Source: an uncultured Prevotellaceae bacterium (GTDB lineage: Bacteria; Bacteroidota; Bacteroidia; Bacteroidales; Bacteroidaceae). From it: DNA of 46,590 nt. Shown here in pieces: positions 44,993 to 46,590 of this stretch. The first letter of the stretch is position 1; the number at the start of each line of letters is the position of its first letter. The stretch lies in NCBI GenBank assembly GCA_900314715.1, contig OMWI01000023.1:1-46590 (forward strand), in the 5' to 3' direction. The notes below the pieces were generated by a model that saw only the letters and a program-made list of their open reading frames with translations, did no database searches and was not told the origin of the DNA. The position numbers were made by a program, and so were the translations under genes.

Positions 44993-46156
44993 TCAAGCGT
45001 TCGTTTCCGCATATTCCATCAATATCTGCACGATACGCTCTGCGGAACGACCATCCCAACGGTCGGGCAAATTGCCTTGCTTCCATTCTCCAAGCACCAT
45101 TTTCCTCACGGATTCACCCAACAATTCGGCATCTTCGCCCACAAGCACATTAGTACCAACCTTCACCGTCTCGATATGTTCGGTATAACTGTTAATCGTA
45201 ATGCATGGAACACTATTGAATGTTGCTTCTTCTGCCACGTTTCCAGAGTCGGTAATAATACCACAAGCATGAGCGGTCAACCAACCAAACTCTAAATAAG
45301 ATAAGGGAGGGATTGTTTTAAATGAAGAATGAAGAATGAAGAATGAAGAATCTTTTTTCGTTTCAGGACACGATGCGCCAGCCGATTCTTCATTCTTCAT
45401 TCTACATTCTTCATTTATAATTTCGGCTACGCTTTCGCGTAATGGGGCATAGATGGTTTTGCCTTGCGCATTGTCAACCATGGCTTTCAACATACGGGAG
45501 AGGTTGGCGCGGTCAGCCATCAACGCCTTTCTGTTTAACGTAAACACCAAATAACCATTCTTTTCGTCTTCCTCGGTGATAAACGACGGTTTCTTCAATC
45601 GTGGTAAATTGAAGCGCAACGTATCCATAAGGATATTGCCAACCATATATATCTTCGACAATTCCGCACCTTCTCGCATGGCTATGCTATTGCTTCCCAT
45701 TCCTGCGGTAAAAAGTAAATCACTCAAGCCATCAATCACCAAACGGTTTATTTCCTTGGGCATCTTAATATCGAACGAACGAGTGCCTGCAACGATATGT
45801 GCCAACGTAATTCCTTGCTTCTTGGTTACGATAGCAGCAGCCATCGTGGAAGCCAAATCGTCTACCACAATCACCACATCGGTTTTGTTTGCTTGTAAAT
45901 ACCGTTCAAACAACGACATAACTTGTCCCGTCAATTCGTTCAGGTTCTCGCAATCCACCGCAAGATATACGTCGGGCTTGTCTATCTGCAAGTCCTCGAA
46001 CAACGAAGGTTCCAACGTGGGATCATCTTCTTTTCCCGCGTAAACCAAACGATATTGTATGTCGCGCCCATGGCGTTCCGCATTTTTGATTGCCCTAACG
46101 ATGGGAGCCACCTTGATGAAGTTTGGTCGTGCTCCCGTAACAATACATATATTCAT
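44993..46156 (-). CDS. divergent WecB-like UDP-GlcNAc 2-epimerase homologue with repeat-derived insertion
   Basis: With the ATG at 46156 the protein has 387 residues. The frame extends to a TTG at 46243, but the promoter (46177-46206) lies inside that extension. The fold is that of WecB (VTGARPNFIKVAPIVRAI, MPKEINRLVIDGLSDLLFTAG, ITDSGNVAEEA). Several normally conserved residues are changed: HVEAGLRS is HIVAGTRS (Glu to Val122), the HRRENF-type His is Asn208 (TLNRKA), and the DHLSD His is Gly143. Residues 248-280 are encoded by a palindromic repeat inserted in frame. A WecB-type epimerase reaction is therefore doubtful; it could be a different activity or a non-catalytic relative. Confidence 0.75.
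   Translation of the reverse strand: MNICIVTGARPNFIKVAPIVRAIKNAERHGRDIQYRLVYAGKEDDPTLEPSLFEDLQIDKPDVYLAVDCENLNELTGQVMSLFERYLQANKTDVVIVVDDLASTMAAAIVTKKQGITLAHIVAGTRSFDIKMPKEINRLVIDGLSDLLFTAGMGSNSIAMREGAELSKIYMVGNILMDTLRFNLPRLKKPSFITEEDEKNGYLVFTLNRKALMADRANLSRMLKAMVDNAQGKTIYAPLRESVAEIINEECRMKNEESAGASCPETKKDSSFFILHSSFKTIPPLSYLEFGWLTAHACGIITDSGNVAEEATFNSVPCITINSYTEHIETVKVGTNVLVGEDAELLGESVRKMVLGEWKQGNLPDRWDGRSAERIVQILMEYAETNA
45320..45416. repeat. 97-bp stem-loop of AATGAAG heptamers inserted in a coding region
   Basis: The 33-bp arms at 45320-45352 and 45384-45416 are inverse copies with a single mismatch. Each is built of four AATGAAG-type heptamers ending in AATC. The 31-nt loop begins TTTTTTCG. 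The element is read through in frame on the - strand as a segment including FFILHSSF and MKNEE. Confidence 0.9.
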
Positions 46157-46176
46157 TATAATCAGTTTTTGCCATG

Positions 46177-46206
46177 CAAATATAACGAAAATTGTTGAGA
46201 TACAAA
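46177..46206 (-). promoter_or_regulatory. promoter of the WecB-like gene
   Basis: On the - strand TTTG-N18-TATATTTG: CAAATATA at 46177-46184 and CAAA at 46203-46206 on +. It supports translation from 46156. Confidence 0.65.
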
Positions 46207-46356
46207 CATGAGTGGGCGCTTTTTTATGAATGGAAATCAACAAATGATAAAGTTATTGCTTTCACGAATAAAGTTTGAAGGAAAGAATGTCAAGAAAAAG
46301 TAGAAAAAAGGACTTAAAAAACGGCATTATTTCCAACCAACCTTTACCTCGGTGCT

Positions 46357-46478
46357 AAAAATTGCCACTTTTTCGCATTTTTATAATCAACTAACATTCA
46401 ACATATTACAAAATAACGAATAACATTAGCCTCTAAAAAACATTGCTTTTTCTCTCAAAAACATGCCTTTTTAGGCTC
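46357..46478. repeat. degenerate 22-bp units with A-run/T-run halves
   Basis: Two adjacent 22-bp units (46435-46456 and 46457-46478) share the pattern A5-6, CAT, GC, T5, CTC; a third similar unit, AAAAATTGCCACTTTTTCGC, lies at 46357-46376. This is the only structure noticed in the gene-free end of the window (46207-46590) besides a promoter-like box near 46556. Confidence 0.45.
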
Positions 46479-46555
46479 CACAAAGCATATATGGTTCATC
46501 CGACATTTCGAGTGATATAATGACAAGATAATGAAGAAAACCGCTGAACATTTTG

Positions 46556-46563
46556 TATATTTG
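46556..46563 (+). promoter_or_regulatory. possible -7 box for a gene beyond the window
   Basis: TATATTTG matches TAnnTTTG on the + strand 27 nt from the window end. No clear -33 TTTG precedes it. Confidence 0.4.
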
Positions 46564-46590
46564 AATAACCACAAACAAATGTACACATAT

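Noticed and set aside
45320-45416. Intrinsic terminator or insertion sequence
   Set aside because: The stem-loop is inside an open coding region and encodes no transposase; the T-run is in the loop, not after the stem.

Overview
The window looks like chromosome of a Bacteroidales bacterium, most likely Prevotellaceae. The evidence is: repeated promoters of the Bacteroidetes form TTTG-N18-20-TAnnTTTG with weak Shine-Dalgarno signals; a Bacteroidetes-style OmpA; a paaK/ACT-domain gene pair; OstA-like and SurA-like genes linked to mutL; lipoproteins with a Cys directly after the signal peptide; and an R/Q/G/Y-rich extension on the RluB-type pseudouridine synthase. The genus is inferred; nothing here names it directly.

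Left part (1-18200): a signalling and transport region. A LytS-type kinase, its LytTR regulator and a metallophosphatase form one + strand unit. Next is an operon of a membrane sensor fused to a SpoIIE/PP2C phosphatase and an RsbW-like ATPase domain, an SLC13-type transporter gene broken by a nonsense codon and a frameshift, and two STAS-domain proteins. A convergent nhaC antiporter follows. A second set on the - strand holds a paralogous sensor-SpoIIE-kinase fusion, a large ABCG-like transporter with a TerB-like N-terminus, a lipoprotein and a third STAS protein. Between the sets lies a decayed second copy of the metallophosphatase, so part of the region appears to have been duplicated. A probable type II toxin-antitoxin pair with a ParE/RelE-like toxin, and a lipoprotein, follow.

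Middle (18200-28900): an ABC-F ATPase coupled to a Gph-like HAD phosphatase, four 22-bp tandem units running into glycyl-tRNA synthetase, an FKBP lipoprotein whose signal peptide is written in an AATGAAG-type repeat, a short transcript with a 27-residue hydrophobic peptide behind a palindromic site, a MATE exporter, a secreted two-gene pair with a Cthe_2159-like beta-helix protein, and a cytidylate-kinase-like plus acyltransferase pair.

Right part (28900-46590): housekeeping genes, all on the - strand: purB-rluB-asnS, tRNA-Val, paaK-ACT, ompA, a tight five-gene run guaB-PPIase-surA-ostA-mutL, and a divergent WecB-like epimerase homologue. That last gene carries an in-frame 33-residue insertion made by a 97-bp stem-loop and lacks residues normally needed for catalysis.

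The best candidates for new biology are the duplicated SpoIIE-kinase/STAS partner-switching modules with no sigma factor nearby, the toxin-antitoxin pair with an unrecognised antitoxin, the coding palindromic repeat, and the small-peptide transcript at 23.2-23.7 kb.
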